Origin: Phreatobacter sp. | GTDB lineage: Bacteria; Pseudomonadota; Alphaproteobacteria; Rhizobiales; Phreatobacteraceae | Assembly (NCBI RefSeq): GCF_027532945.1 | Contig: NZ_JAPZTZ010000028.1 | Location: 51,534-115,533, forward strand | Length of the DNA stretch: 64,000 bases | Reading direction: 5' to 3' | Shown here: one piece after another, positions 17,858 through 28,338 of the stretch | Layout of the letters: the number at the start of each line of letters is the position of its first letter | How positions within the stretch are numbered: the first letter of the stretch is position 1 | The notes under the pieces: model-generated | The model's input: the letters and a program-made list of their open reading frames with translations, nothing else | Database searches by the model: none | Told to the model about the DNA's origin: nothing | Program-made: the position numbers and the translations under genes

Positions 17858-18313
17858 CTAAACTCCTGTGGAGCCGAACCCACCCATTCCACGTTTAGTC
17901 TCGTTCAATTCTTCCACGAGCTGGATATGTGGTATTGTGATGGGTGCCACGACCAGCTGTGCGATGCGGTCCCCACGGCGAATGGTGACGGCCTCCCGGC
18001 CGAGGTTGACGAGGATCACTTTCACCTCGCCGCGATAGTCGCTGTCAATCGTACCCGGCGCGTTCAGGACTGTCAGGCCCTGCTTCAGGGCGAGGCCAGA
18101 CCGCGGCCGCACCTGGCCCTCGTAACCCCTGGGGATGGCCATTTCGAGGCCGGTCGCAACGGCGCTGCGCTCGCCGGGGGCGAGGGTGAACGGCGCGTCC
18201 TCGGGGAGGGCGGCGGTCAGGTCCATGCCGGCGGCGCCTTCGGTCTGCGGCTCGGGCAAGGGCAGGCCCTCGCCATGGGGCAGGCGGCGCATCTGGACGA
18301 TGGGGCGGGTCAT
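17858..18313 (-). CDS. dut: dUTP diphosphatase
   Basis: 151 aa. Converts dUTP to dUMP and so keeps uracil out of DNA. The five dUTPase motifs are present: [10 protein letters not shown] (motif 1), [11 protein letters not shown] (motif 2), [17 protein letters not shown] (motif 3, with catalytic Asp), [11 protein letters not shown] (motif 4) and the C-terminal [10 protein letters not shown] (motif 5). It starts 12 bp after coaBC, a pairing common in proteobacteria, and is likely on the same transcript. Confidence 0.97.
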   Translation of the reverse strand: MTRPIVQMRRLPHGEGLPLPEPQTEGAAGMDLTAALPEDAPFTLAPGERSAVATGLEMAIPRGYEGQVRPRSGLALKQGLTVLNAPGTIDSDYRGEVKVILVNLGREAVTIRRGDRIAQLVVAPITIPHIQLVEELNETKRGMGGFGSTGV

Positions 18314-18325
18314 GCAACTGTCCTG

Positions 18326-19534
18326 TCAGGCTGGGGCGAGCCGGCGGCCGAGTTCGGCGACGAGGGCGCGGGCGACAGCCTCCTTCGACTGGCGCGCCCA
18401 GGTCTCGATCCCGTCCGGCCCGACCAGGTGGACCGTGTTGGAATCGCCCCCGAACGTGCCCGTGCCGACCGCCACGTCATTGGCGACGATCAGGTCGCAG
18501 CCCTTACGGGCGAGCTTGGCGCGGGCATTGTCGAGGACGTTCTCGGTCTCGGCGGCGAAGCCGATGACGAGATCCGGCCGGCCTTCGCTGCGCCGCGCGA
18601 TGGTGGCGAGGATGTCGGGATTCTCGACGAAGCTCAGCGCAGGCGGGCCGCCTGGACCCTTCTTGATCTTGCCGCCGGCGACATCCGCCACGCGCCAGTC
18701 GGCGACGGCCGCGGCGAAGATGGCGATGGTCGCGGGAAGGGCCGCCTCCACTGCCGCGAGCATGTCGCGGGCGCTCTCGACATGGACCGTGGCAACGCCT
18801 GCCGGATCGGGGAGTGACACCGGGCCGGTGACGAGGGTGACGCGGGCTCCCGCCTCGGCGGCGGCGCGGGCGATGGCGTGGCCCTGCTTGCCGGAGGAAT
18901 GGTTGGAGATGTAGCGGACGGGGTCGATGGCCTCGCGGGTCGGGCCGGAGGTGACGAGCACATGGCGGCCGGCGAGGGGGCCGGCCGGGGCGGGCGCCAG
19001 CAGCGCCTCGACGGCGGCGATGATTTCGGGGACCTCGGCCATGCGGCCCGGGCCGAACTCACCGCAGGCCATGGCGCCGTCATTGGGGCCGACGACGGCG
19101 ATGCCATCGCCGCGGAGCGTGACGAGATTGCGCTGGGTCGCCGGGTGCAGCCACATCCGGACGTTCATGGCCGGGGCGATCAGCACGCGCTTGTCGGTGG
19201 CGAGCAGGGCCGTCGAGGCGAGGTCGTTGGCATGGCCGTTCGCCATCTTCGCCATGAGGTCGGCCGTGGCGGGAGCGACGACCAGAAGGTCGGCGTCACG
19301 CGACAGCTCGATATGGCCCATCTCCGCCTCGTCGGTGAGGGAGAAGAGCTCCTGGAAGACCTTGTCGCCGGTGAGCGAGCCGACCGAGAGGGGCGTGACG
19401 AACTCCGAGCCGGCGCGGGTCAGGATGGCGCGCACCTTGGCGCCGCGGTCCTGGAGCCGGCGAATGAGATCGAGCGACTTGTAGGCGGCGATGCCGCCGC
19501 CGATGACGAGAAGAATGCGCTTGCCTGCGAGCAT
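18326..19534 (-). CDS. coaBC: Bifunctional phosphopantothenoylcysteine decarboxylase / phosphopantothenate-cysteine ligase
   Basis: 402 aa. Two steps of coenzyme A synthesis. The CoaC flavoprotein half (1-180) shows LLVIGGGIAAYKSLDLIRRL, MGHIELSRDADL with a His at the active site, and PAMNVRMW (FMN/Asn motif). The CoaB half shows VTSGPTREAIDPVRYISN, KIKKGPGG (CTP-dependent dimer motif) and IVANDVAVGTGTFGGDSN. The upstream amn gene ends 88 bp away; dut follows by 12 bp. Confidence 0.96.
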   Translation of the reverse strand: MLAGKRILLVIGGGIAAYKSLDLIRRLQDRGAKVRAILTRAGSEFVTPLSVGSLTGDKVFQELFSLTDEAEMGHIELSRDADLLVVAPATADLMAKMANGHANDLASTALLATDKRVLIAPAMNVRMWLHPATQRNLVTLRGDGIAVVGPNDGAMACGEFGPGRMAEVPEIIAAVEALLAPAPAGPLAGRHVLVTSGPTREAIDPVRYISNHSSGKQGHAIARAAAEAGARVTLVTGPVSLPDPAGVATVHVESARDMLAAVEAALPATIAIFAAAVADWRVADVAGGKIKKGPGGPPALSFVENPDILATIARRSEGRPDLVIGFAAETENVLDNARAKLARKGCDLIVANDVAVGTGTFGGDSNTVHLVGPDGIETWARQSKEAVARALVAELGRRLAPA

Positions 19535-19622
19535 GGGTTCGCCCTGGTCGAGGCGCGGACCCTAACGGTTTGTGCGGCGCACCGCAAAGGCCTCCGAATG
19601 GGCGGTGTTCACGGGCCCCGGA

Positions 19623-21068
19623 TCACCGGAACGGCGGCTCGTCGAAGCTGCGCAGCTTGCGGGAATGGATCGTGCCGCCCATGCGCTTGAGGCGCTCGAC
19701 GGCGTCGAGGCCGACCAGCAGATGCTGGGCGACGGCGCTGGCATAGAAGGCGTTGGCCGCACCCGGCAGCTTGATCTCGCCGTGCAGCGGCTTGTCGGAG
19801 ACGCAGAGCAGGGTGCCGTAGGGCACGCGCAGGCGATAGCCCTGCGCGGCGATGGTGCCGCTCTCCATGTCGACGGCCACCGCCCGCGACAGGTTGAAGA
19901 GCCTGGCTTCCTGGGTATAGCGCAGCTCCCAGTTGCGGTCGTCGTTGGTGACGACGGTGCCGGTGCGCAGCCGCTGCTTCAGCGCCTCGCCGCTCATGCC
20001 GGTGACGGTGGCGCAGGCGTCCTGCAGCGCGGTCTGCACCTCAGCGAGGGCCGGAATCGGGATTTCCGTTGGCACCAGCGCGTCGAGGATGCGGTCGCGC
20101 CTGAGATAGGCATGGGCGAGCACGTAGTCGCCGATCTCCTGCGCCTGCCTCAGGCCCCCGCAATGGCCGATCATCAGCCAGCAATGCGGCCTGAGAACCG
20201 CCAGATGGTCGGTGATGTTCTTGGCGTTGGAGGGGCCGACGCCGATGTTCACGAGGGTGACACCGGCGCCGTCCTCGCGCTCCAGGTGATAGGCCGGCAT
20301 CTGGTAGCGATGCCAGGCGGAGCCGGCGATGCGGGCGGCGCCGCCCTCCAGCGTCTCCGCCGTGATGGTGATCCCGCCAGGTGCGACGAGGCGGGTCGCC
20401 CGGCCGGCCGCGATCTCCGCGATGCCATGGGCAACGAACTGGTCGACATAGCGGTGGTAGTTGGTCAGCAGGATCCAGGGCTGGACCGCGCGCCAGTCGG
20501 TGCCGGTGTAGTGGATGAGCCGGCGCAGCGAATAGTCGACACGCACCCCGTCGAAGAGGGCGAGCGGGCGCGGCCCACCCTCGATGAGGTCGAAGGCGCC
20601 GTCGGCGATCTCGTCACCGACGAGCGACAGGAGTGGCACGGGGAAATGGCGGGCGAGCTCGGCCGAGGTGCGGGCTCCGGAGGCGAGTTCCTCCACCCCG
20701 TCGGCGACATAGGGATAGGGGATCTCCTGGGCGCTCGGCCGCACGGCGATGGTGGCGCCATAGTCCTCGACGAGCGGGCGCAGCTGGTCGAGCAGATAGG
20801 GCCGGAAGTGCAGCGGCTGGGTCACCGTGGTGGTGTAGAGGCCGGGCTGCGCGAACTTGGCATAGGCCCGGCGGGTGCGCGGCGCCTCGCGTCCCGGCAC
20901 GTAGGTGACGGCGAGCTCGGGATAGACGAAGGCGGCGCGCTCCTCCGGTGTCGGCGGGGGGCCGCCGGCGAGGAAACGGGAGAGGGCGGTGCGCAGTGCC
21001 GAGGTCGCCTCGTCGAAGAGGGTTGCGAGGCGGTCGACGGCGGCTTCTGGCGTGAGGGTCTCGGTCAT
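19623..21068 (-). CDS. amn: AMP nucleosidase
   Basis: 481 aa from the ATG at 21068, close to the E. coli length of 484. It hydrolyses AMP to adenine and ribose 5-phosphate. The N-terminal AMN domain (YPELAVTYVPGREAPRTRRA; QPGLYTTTVTQPLHFRPYL) is followed by a nucleoside-phosphorylase-like catalytic domain with TLVNIGVGPSNAKNITDH, LMIGHCGGLR and VAVDMESGTIAAQGYR. A frame extending to 21524 overlaps truA and was rejected. It stands between truA and coaBC. Confidence 0.95.
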   Translation of the reverse strand: MTETLTPEAAVDRLATLFDEATSALRTALSRFLAGGPPPTPEERAAFVYPELAVTYVPGREAPRTRRAYAKFAQPGLYTTTVTQPLHFRPYLLDQLRPLVEDYGATIAVRPSAQEIPYPYVADGVEELASGARTSAELARHFPVPLLSLVGDEIADGAFDLIEGGPRPLALFDGVRVDYSLRRLIHYTGTDWRAVQPWILLTNYHRYVDQFVAHGIAEIAAGRATRLVAPGGITITAETLEGGAARIAGSAWHRYQMPAYHLEREDGAGVTLVNIGVGPSNAKNITDHLAVLRPHCWLMIGHCGGLRQAQEIGDYVLAHAYLRRDRILDALVPTEIPIPALAEVQTALQDACATVTGMSGEALKQRLRTGTVVTNDDRNWELRYTQEARLFNLSRAVAVDMESGTIAAQGYRLRVPYGTLLCVSDKPLHGEIKLPGAANAFYASAVAQHLLVGLDAVERLKRMGGTIHSRKLRSFDEPPFR

Positions 21069-21136
21069 GGTCGAGGGTTTAGCATGATCGGACGATGGCG
21101 GGATGCGGTGGCGACATGCACCACCCAACTGCGTCC

Positions 21137-21919
21137 TCACCCCTCCGGCGTATCGGGCAGGGGCTGCCACTCCGCGGGATAGTCCACCTGCGTGAGATAG
21201 AGCGCATGGGCCGGGCCGACCATGCCGCAGGCCTTGCGGTCGCGGGCGGCGAGCGCCGCGGCGAGGTCGTCGGCGGTCCACAGGCCCTCGCCGACAAGCT
21301 TCAGGCTGCCGACCATGGACCGGACCTGGTTGTGCAGGAAGGAACGGGCATCGAGCCGGCATTCGATGCCGTCGGCCGTGCGGGTCACCTCGAAGCGGTC
21401 GAGGTTGCGGATGGGCGATTTCGCCTGGCATTCGGTGGATCGGAACGTCGTGAAGTCGTGCCGACCGATGAGGATCTGCGCCGCCGCCTGCATGCGCTCG
21501 ACGTCGAGCGCCTTGGGCGACCACCAGGCGCGCTCGCGCTCGAGGGTCAGCGGCGGGCGGCGGTCGATGATGCGGTAGAGATAGTGGCGGCGCACCGCCG
21601 AGAAGCGGGCGTCGAAGGCGTCGGGCATCTTCTCGGCTGAGAGCACCGCGATGGCCTCGTCCTTGAGGTAGCGGTTGGTGGCATCACGCACCACGCGGTT
21701 CGGCCAGTCACGCGTCAGATCGACATGGGCGACCTGGCCGGTGGCGTGGACGCCGGCATCGGTGCGGCCGGCGCCTCCCACCGCCACGGCTTCGCCGCAG
21801 AATTCACCGATGGCGCGGACGAGTTCGCCCTGCACCGACTTGCCATAGCTCGCGGCCTGCATCTGCCAGCCGAGATATGGCGCGCCGTCATATTCGATGG
21901 TGAGCTTGTAGCGCGGCAT
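21137..21919 (-). CDS. truA: tRNA pseudouridine(38-40) synthase
   Basis: 260 aa from the ATG at 21919. Makes pseudouridine at positions 38-40 of tRNA anticodon arms. [19 protein letters not shown] is the N-terminal fold; [20 protein letters not shown] holds the catalytic Asp; [13 protein letters not shown] is the late RNA-binding motif. It starts 13 bp after fmt, making the def-fmt-truA operon typical for alphaproteobacteria. Confidence 0.97.
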   Translation of the reverse strand: MPRYKLTIEYDGAPYLGWQMQAASYGKSVQGELVRAIGEFCGEAVAVGGAGRTDAGVHATGQVAHVDLTRDWPNRVVRDATNRYLKDEAIAVLSAEKMPDAFDARFSAVRRHYLYRIIDRRPPLTLERERAWWSPKALDVERMQAAAQILIGRHDFTTFRSTECQAKSPIRNLDRFEVTRTADGIECRLDARSFLHNQVRSMVGSLKLVGEGLWTADDLAAALAARDRKACGMVGPAHALYLTQVDYPAEWQPLPDTPEG

Positions 21920-21932
21920 CGCGGGCGCCGTC

Positions 21933-22865
21933 CTATCCCAGGACCGTGCCGGGCCCCACCTTGGCACCGTTGAGGAAATCGGCGGCCCTCATGGCCTTGG
22001 CGCCGGCCCGCTGCACCTCCACGAGGCGCACCGCGCCGCTGCCACAGGCGACAGCGAGATCGGCGCCCAGCACCGTGCCCGGCGCGCCGGAGCCGGCCGC
22101 CAGCGACGTGCGCAGCACCTTCACACGCTCGTGGCCCTTGCCGAGATCGGCCTCGAACCAGGCGCCGGGGAAGGGCGAGAGGCCGCGCACGGCATTGTGG
22201 ACCTCGGCGGCGGGGCGCGACCAGTCGATGCGCGCCTCGGCCTTGTCGATCTTGGCGGCATAGGTGACGCCCTCCGCGGCCTGGGCCGAGAAGCCGAGCG
22301 TGCCGCGCTCCAGCGCGCCGAGCGCCCGGACCATGAGGTCGGCGCCGAGCACGGCCATGCGGTCGTGCAGCTCCTGCGCGGTCATGTCTGACGTGATGGC
22401 GATGCGCTCGACCATGGCGACGGGGCCGGTATCGAGGCCCTCGTCCATCTGCATCACCATGACGCCGGTCTCTGCATCGCCGGCCATGATGGCGCGCTGG
22501 ATCGGGGCAGCGCCGCGCCAGCGCGGCAGCAATGAGCCATGGAGGTTGAGACAGCCGAGGGCAGGGGCGTCCAGCACCGGCTTCGGCAGGATGAGGCCAT
22601 AGGCGACGACCACCGCGACATCGGCGCCGAGCGAGGCGAAGTCGGCCTGCGCTGCCTCATCGCGCAGGGTGCGGGGGGTGAAGACCGGAATGCCGAAGCG
22701 GTCGGCGAGGCGGTGCACCGGCGTCTTCTGCTCGTCCAAGCCGCGGCCTGCGGGCTTCGGCGCGCGGGTATAGACCGCGACGACCTCGTGGCCCTGGCCG
22801 AGGATCTCGGAGTGGGTGGGCACGGCGAAATCCGGCGTGCCCATGAAGACGACGCGCAGGCTCAC
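21933..22865 (-). CDS. fmt: Methionyl-tRNA formyltransferase
   Basis: 310 aa from a GTG at 22865 that overlaps the def stop by 4 bp (GTGA), so the two are translationally coupled. The usual N-terminus [15 protein letters not shown] starts at once, which supports this start over upstream ATGs that lie inside def. [20 protein letters not shown] has the catalytic Asn-His region and MDEGLDTGP completes it; the C-terminal OB-like domain begins near residue 208. It formylates initiator Met-tRNA. Confidence 0.97.
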   Translation of the reverse strand: MSLRVVFMGTPDFAVPTHSEILGQGHEVVAVYTRAPKPAGRGLDEQKTPVHRLADRFGIPVFTPRTLRDEAAQADFASLGADVAVVVAYGLILPKPVLDAPALGCLNLHGSLLPRWRGAAPIQRAIMAGDAETGVMVMQMDEGLDTGPVAMVERIAITSDMTAQELHDRMAVLGADLMVRALGALERGTLGFSAQAAEGVTYAAKIDKAEARIDWSRPAAEVHNAVRGLSPFPGAWFEADLGKGHERVKVLRTSLAAGSGAPGTVLGADLAVACGSGAVRLVEVQRAGAKAMRAADFLNGAKVGPGTVLG

Positions 22866-23380
22866 GCGAGCGCCTCGCGGCGGGCGGCCTTGGCGAATTT
22901 CTTCATGACGCGCTCGCGCTTCAGCCGCGACAGATAGTCGATGAAGAGAACGCCGTTGAGATGGTCGATCTCGTGCTGCACGCAGGTGGCCATCAGGCCC
23001 TCGCAGTCGAGCTCCTGCACCTTGCCGTCGAGGTCCTGGTAGCGGATGCGGCACTTCGCCGGGCGCTCCACCTCCTCGTAATATTCGGGGATGGAGAGGC
23101 AGCCCTCCTCGTAGATGGAGAGCTCGTCGGAACGCCAGATGATCTCGGGGTTGATGAGGACGACCGGCTGCTTCGGCTCGTCCTTGCGGGCGAGGTCGAT
23201 GGTGACGACGCGGCGCGGCACGGCGATCTGGATCGCGGCGAGGCCGATGCCGGGAGCCTCGTACATGGTCTCCATCATGTCGTCGGCGAGCTTGCGCACC
23301 TCCGTGTCGACGGTGGCGATGGGCTCGGAGACGAGCTTCAGCCGCGGATCGGGAATGACGATGATCTCGCGCAGGGCCAT
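22862..23380 (-). CDS. def: Peptide deformylase
   Basis: 172 aa. Removes the N-formyl group from new proteins. All three metal/active-site motifs are seen: [11 protein letters not shown] (motif 1), [10 protein letters not shown] (motif 2, Cys ligand) and [12 protein letters not shown] (motif 3, H-E-x-x-H). It is the first gene of def-fmt-truA. Confidence 0.97.
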   Translation of the reverse strand: MALREIIVIPDPRLKLVSEPIATVDTEVRKLADDMMETMYEAPGIGLAAIQIAVPRRVVTIDLARKDEPKQPVVLINPEIIWRSDELSIYEEGCLSIPEYYEEVERPAKCRIRYQDLDGKVQELDCEGLMATCVQHEIDHLNGVLFIDYLSRLKRERVMKKFAKAARREALA

Positions 23381-23465
23381 GGTGGACAGTTTCGCAGGGT
23401 TGAGCCGGGAAGGGCTGAGTTAAGCGCGGCGCCCCGCCGGGTCAATGTCCACCGCGCGCGCTATG

Positions 23466-24866
<1,401 letters not shown>

Positions 24867-25201
24867 ACCGGGGGGCGGACCATAGCCAAGGCGGCCCCCT
24901 GTCCGCAAGCGGGTCGGTGGCGGCGGCCCGCGCGATGCGGACCGCCGCTCCCTGGCGGCCGTGAGGAGCATTGGGGACCGGCCGCCCCGCCGCCCGGCGG
25001 CGCCGCTCTGATGGCGGCTGCCTTGCCAGGCGTGTCGTGCCGGGACGCGTCCACATCCCGGCGGTGGACATCGTGCGTCCCGCGATGGAACAGCCGATGA
25101 CCTTGGCGAACACGTCGCAAGGCCGAGGCCCGTTCGGCCCGTTTCGGCCCTTCACCTTCCCGGCGCTTGCGGATGCGGTGAAGGAACCGTAAACGCCCGG
25201 C
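24867..25201 (+). other. Intergenic region with no supported gene
   Basis: 335 bp between tRNA-Gly and hrpB. It contains very GC-rich, palindromic sequence and small open frames on both strands without ribosome sites or recognisable similarity. The tRNA promoter (minus) and the hrpB promoter (plus) should lie here, but I cannot point to convincing boxes. Confidence 0.5.
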
Positions 25202-27661
25202 GTGTCCCGGTCCGACCTGCCCATCGATGCGGCCCTGCCCGCCCTCCGCGAGGCCCTTGCGGGGGCGTCGCGCGCCGTCCTGGTTGCGCCGCCGGGCGCC
25301 GGGAAATCGACGCGTGTGCCGCTGGTGCTGATGGAGGAATCCTGGTCTGGCACAGGCAAGATTCTCGTCCTGGAGCCGCGGCGCATCGCGGCCCGCGCGG
25401 TCGCCGACCGGATGGCCAAGACACTCGGCGAGGAGGTCGGCGGACGGGTGGGCTTAAGGGTGCGCTTCGGTTCGAAGGTGTCGGCGCGGACGCGCGTCGA
25501 GGTCGTCACCGAGGGCATCTTCACCCGCATGATCCTCGACGATCCGACGCTTGAGGGTGTCGCCGCCGTGCTCTTCGACGAGTTCCACGAGCGCAGCCTC
25601 GATGCCGATCTCGGCCTTGCCCTCGCCCTCGACACGCAGGGCGCCCTGCGCGACGACCTGCGCATCCTCGTCATGTCGGCGACCCTCGACGGCGCGCGCG
25701 TTGCCGCGCTGCTTGGCGGCGCGCCGGTGGTGGAGAGCGCGGGGCGCGCCTATCCCGTGGTGACGCGGCATGTCGGTCGCGATCCCGCCGCCCGGCTGGA
25801 GGACGAGGTCGCCCGCACGGTGCGCCGGGCGCTCGCCGAGGAGACCGGCTCGGCGCTGGTCTTCCTCCCCGGCGCTGCGGAGATCCGCCGCACCGCCGAG
25901 CTTCTCGCCGCTACCGTCAAGGACCCTGCCGTCGACATCGTGCCGCTCTACGGCGCCCTCGACCGCGCCGAGCAGGACCGCGCCATCGAGCCGGCCGCCC
26001 CCGGCCGTCGAAAGGTGGTGCTCGCCACCTCCATCGCCGAGACCTCGTTGACCATCGAAGGCGTGCGCATCGTCGTCGATTCAGGTCTTTCCCGTGTGCC
26101 GCGCTTCGAGCCGGACCTCGGGCTCACGCGGCTGGAGACGGTGCGTGTGTCGCGTGCGGCGGCCGATCAGCGCCGTGGCCGTGCCGGCCGCACCGAGGCG
26201 GGCGTCTGCTACCGGCTGTGGGAGGAGGCGCAGGAGGGCGCCTTCCCGGCCTACCAGACGCCGGAAATCCTCGCCGCCGATCTCTCCTCGCTTCTCCTCG
26301 ACTCCGCCGCCTGGGGCGTCACCGATCCGGCGAGCCTTGCCTTCCTCGACCCGCCGCCGAAGCCGGCGGTGGCGGAGGCGCGGGCGCTGCTCGCGAGCCT
26401 CGGCGGGCTCGACGCGGACGGGCGCATCACCGAGGAGGGCAAGCGCCTGCGCGCCCTGCCGCTCACGCCCCGGCTCGCCCGCATGGTGGTGGATGCGGCC
26501 GCTCGCGGCGAAGGCCGGCTTGCCGCCGACCTCGCCCTGCTCGTCTCCGAGCGCGGCCTCGGCGGCGAGGACGTGCATCTCGGTCATCGCTTCGACCGCT
26601 TCCGTTCCGACCGCTCGCGGCGGGCGGAGGACGCGCGCCGCATGGCCGCGGGTTGGCTGCGCGAAGTGACGGCGGCGCCCGATATCGGCTCGGGGCCGGA
26701 GCGCGCCGGCGCGGTGCTGGCGCTGGCCTTTCCCGACCGCATCGCCCGCGCGCGTGGCAAGGATGGCGATTTCGTCCTCGCCAATGGCCGCGGCGGATCG
26801 GTCGATCCCGCCTCGCCGCTGGCGCGCGAGACCTTCCTCGCCGTGGCCGAGATCGGCGGCGTCGCGGCGCGGGCGCGCATCCTGTCGGCTGCGCCCATCA
26901 GCCTTGCCGAGATCGAGGCGGATTTCGCCGACCGGATCGAGACGCGCGAGGAGGTGACCTTCGACCGCACGGCCGCCGCACTCCGGGCGAAGCGCGCCCG
27001 CCGGCTCGGCGCGGTCAATCTGGGCGAGCAGACGCTGGCCGTGCCGCCGACGGAGGCGAGCGCCCGGGCTCTGGCAGAGGGCATCGCCGCGCTGGGGATC
27101 CACCGCCTGCCCTGGTCGAAGCCGCAGCTGGCGCTGCGCCACCGCGTCTCCTTCCTGCGGCGGGTGGACGAGAGCTTTCCCGACCTCTCGGACGCGGCCC
27201 TGGCGGCAAATGCGGCGGAGTGGCTGGCCGCGCATATCCTCGCCAAGACGGCCTTGTCGCAGATCGGCGCGGACGAGCTTTCGGCGGCCCTCGACCAGCT
27301 CATCCCCTGGGACGTGAAGCGGCGGATCGAGGCAGACCTCCCGAGCCATTTCGACGCGCCCTCGGGCCAGCGCCATCCCATCGACTACGAGGGCGAGGAG
27401 CCAGTCCTGTCGATCCGCGTGCAGGAGCTTTTCGGCCTCGCGGTCCATCCGACTGTGGCGCGCGGCAAGATCCCTCTGGTGGTCGAGCTGCTGTCGCCCG
27501 CCCACCGCCCGGTGCAGATCACGCGCGACCTACCGGGCTTCTGGAAGGGCTCCTGGCAGGCGGTGAAATCGGAGATGAAGGGGCGCTATCCCCGCCATCC
27601 CTGGCCGGATGATCCGGCGTCCGCGGCTGCGACCCATCGGGCCAAGCCGCGCGGGACGTGA
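25202..27661 (+). CDS. hrpB: ATP-dependent helicase HrpB
   Basis: 819 aa from a GTG at 25202. DEAH-box helicase of unclear cellular role. Motif I VAPPGAGKSTRVPL (about 29-42), LEPRRIAARAVADRM (Ia), DEFHERSLDADLGLAL (motif II, here D-E-F-H), VMSATLDG (III), ATSIAETSLTIEGVRIVVD (V) and DQRRGRAGRTEAGVCYRLW (VI). A helicase-associated region and the HrpB C-terminal domain end with HPTVARGKIPLVVELLSPAH and PGFWKGSW. It stands alone, convergent with a TetR gene 22 bp away. Confidence 0.95.
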   Translation: MSRSDLPIDAALPALREALAGASRAVLVAPPGAGKSTRVPLVLMEESWSGTGKILVLEPRRIAARAVADRMAKTLGEEVGGRVGLRVRFGSKVSARTRVEVVTEGIFTRMILDDPTLEGVAAVLFDEFHERSLDADLGLALALDTQGALRDDLRILVMSATLDGARVAALLGGAPVVESAGRAYPVVTRHVGRDPAARLEDEVARTVRRALAEETGSALVFLPGAAEIRRTAELLAATVKDPAVDIVPLYGALDRAEQDRAIEPAAPGRRKVVLATSIAETSLTIEGVRIVVDSGLSRVPRFEPDLGLTRLETVRVSRAAADQRRGRAGRTEAGVCYRLWEEAQEGAFPAYQTPEILAADLSSLLLDSAAWGVTDPASLAFLDPPPKPAVAEARALLASLGGLDADGRITEEGKRLRALPLTPRLARMVVDAAARGEGRLAADLALLVSERGLGGEDVHLGHRFDRFRSDRSRRAEDARRMAAGWLREVTAAPDIGSGPERAGAVLALAFPDRIARARGKDGDFVLANGRGGSVDPASPLARETFLAVAEIGGVAARARILSAAPISLAEIEADFADRIETREEVTFDRTAAALRAKRARRLGAVNLGEQTLAVPPTEASARALAEGIAALGIHRLPWSKPQLALRHRVSFLRRVDESFPDLSDAALAANAAEWLAAHILAKTALSQIGADELSAALDQLIPWDVKRRIEADLPSHFDAPSGQRHPIDYEGEEPVLSIRVQELFGLAVHPTVARGKIPLVVELLSPAHRPVQITRDLPGFWKGSWQAVKSEMKGRYPRHPWPDDPASAAATHRAKPRGT

Positions 27662-27683
27662 GATCGGCCGACGGCGTGCACGG

Positions 27684-28268
27684 TCACGCCGACAGTCCGC
27701 ATTCGTGGCGGACGGCGATCCTAAGGTGATGGGTGGCCGCATCGCGTGAAAGCGGGCTCCCCGGAATGAGGCAGAGGCCCGCCAGCCCCAGCAGGATCGC
27801 GATGATCCGCCAGCTCGATTCATGGGGAGTCGGGCAGGTCCACACGCCGTCCGAATGGCCACGGGCCAGAAGATCCGACAGGGCACCGTGCCAGCGATCC
27901 GTTGCCTCGGACGCCGCCTCGGCCAACAGAGCGTCGCTCGCCCCCATTTCGGTTGCCTCCAGCCACAGACGCCACAGGGCGTCGGCCTCGGCGCTGAAGG
28001 CCCCATCAACGAGGTCGGAGAGGACCGTGTCGGGGGCATCTCGCGAGCGGCCGGTGACCGACTGGTCGATATCCGCGACGACGACGCGCGAGAAGGCCGC
28101 GGCCCGGAGCGCCGACCAGCTGAAGTAATGCGCCAGCAGGCCCGCCGCGACACCCAGATCGGATGTGACGTCGCGGGTGGTGGCCGCCGCCAGTCCCTTG
28201 TGGAGGATGACCCGCTCGGCGGCTTCGAGGATCTGCGTGCGACGATCCGCACCTTTGAGGCGAGGCAT
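27684..28268 (-). CDS. TetR-family transcriptional regulator, BetI-like C-terminus
   Basis: 194 aa from the ATG at 28268; a start 33 bp further up would place coding sequence on the palindromes. The N-terminal HTH reads RRTQILEAAERVILHKGLAA then TTRDVTSDLGVAAGLLAHYF (about 9-50). The C-terminal ligand domain has WRLWLEATEMG and HGALSDLLARGHSDGVW, close to the BetI/TetR_C_6 type. It is divergent from the DUF418 gene with two abutting 16-bp palindromes between them, so it very likely represses that gene and itself. Confidence 0.88.
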   Translation of the reverse strand: MPRLKGADRRTQILEAAERVILHKGLAAATTRDVTSDLGVAAGLLAHYFSWSALRAAAFSRVVVADIDQSVTGRSRDAPDTVLSDLVDGAFSAEADALWRLWLEATEMGASDALLAEAASEATDRWHGALSDLLARGHSDGVWTCPTPHESSWRIIAILLGLAGLCLIPGSPLSRDAATHHLRIAVRHECGLSA

Positions 28269-28285
28269 GGGGTCTCTTGACTTTG

Positions 28286-28301
28286 TTGAGCGATCGCTCA
28301 A
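28286..28301. promoter_or_regulatory. Operator palindrome 1 between tetR and DUF418 gene
   Basis: Perfect 16-bp palindrome TTGAGCGATCGCTCAA. Its first half also reads as a -35 box TTGAGC (28286-28291) for the plus strand. Confidence 0.8.
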
Positions 28302-28317
28302 TTGAGCATATGCTCAA
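28302..28317. promoter_or_regulatory. Operator palindrome 2 and -10 box
   Basis: Perfect 16-bp palindrome TTGAGCATATGCTCAA, directly abutting palindrome 1 with the same half-site TTGAGC. It contains TATGCT at 28309-28314, 17 bp after the TTGAGC of palindrome 1, so the plus-strand promoter is built into the two operators. Confidence 0.8.
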
Positions 28318-28338
28318 CTCTGACCCAAGGCTTGGCCC

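Noticed and set aside
21069..21524. N-terminal extension of AMP nucleosidase by 152 codons
   Set aside because: It overlaps truA in another frame and lacks similarity; the ATG at 21068 gives the usual length.
24971..25192. 73-codon open frame before hrpB
   Set aside because: No ribosome-binding site, Arg-rich chance composition, no family; treated as intergenic.
27672..27691. CGGCGTG-6-CACGCCG stem between hrpB and tetR as a bidirectional terminator
   Set aside because: The stem includes the tetR stop codon and no T-tract follows on either strand, so evidence is too weak for an entry.
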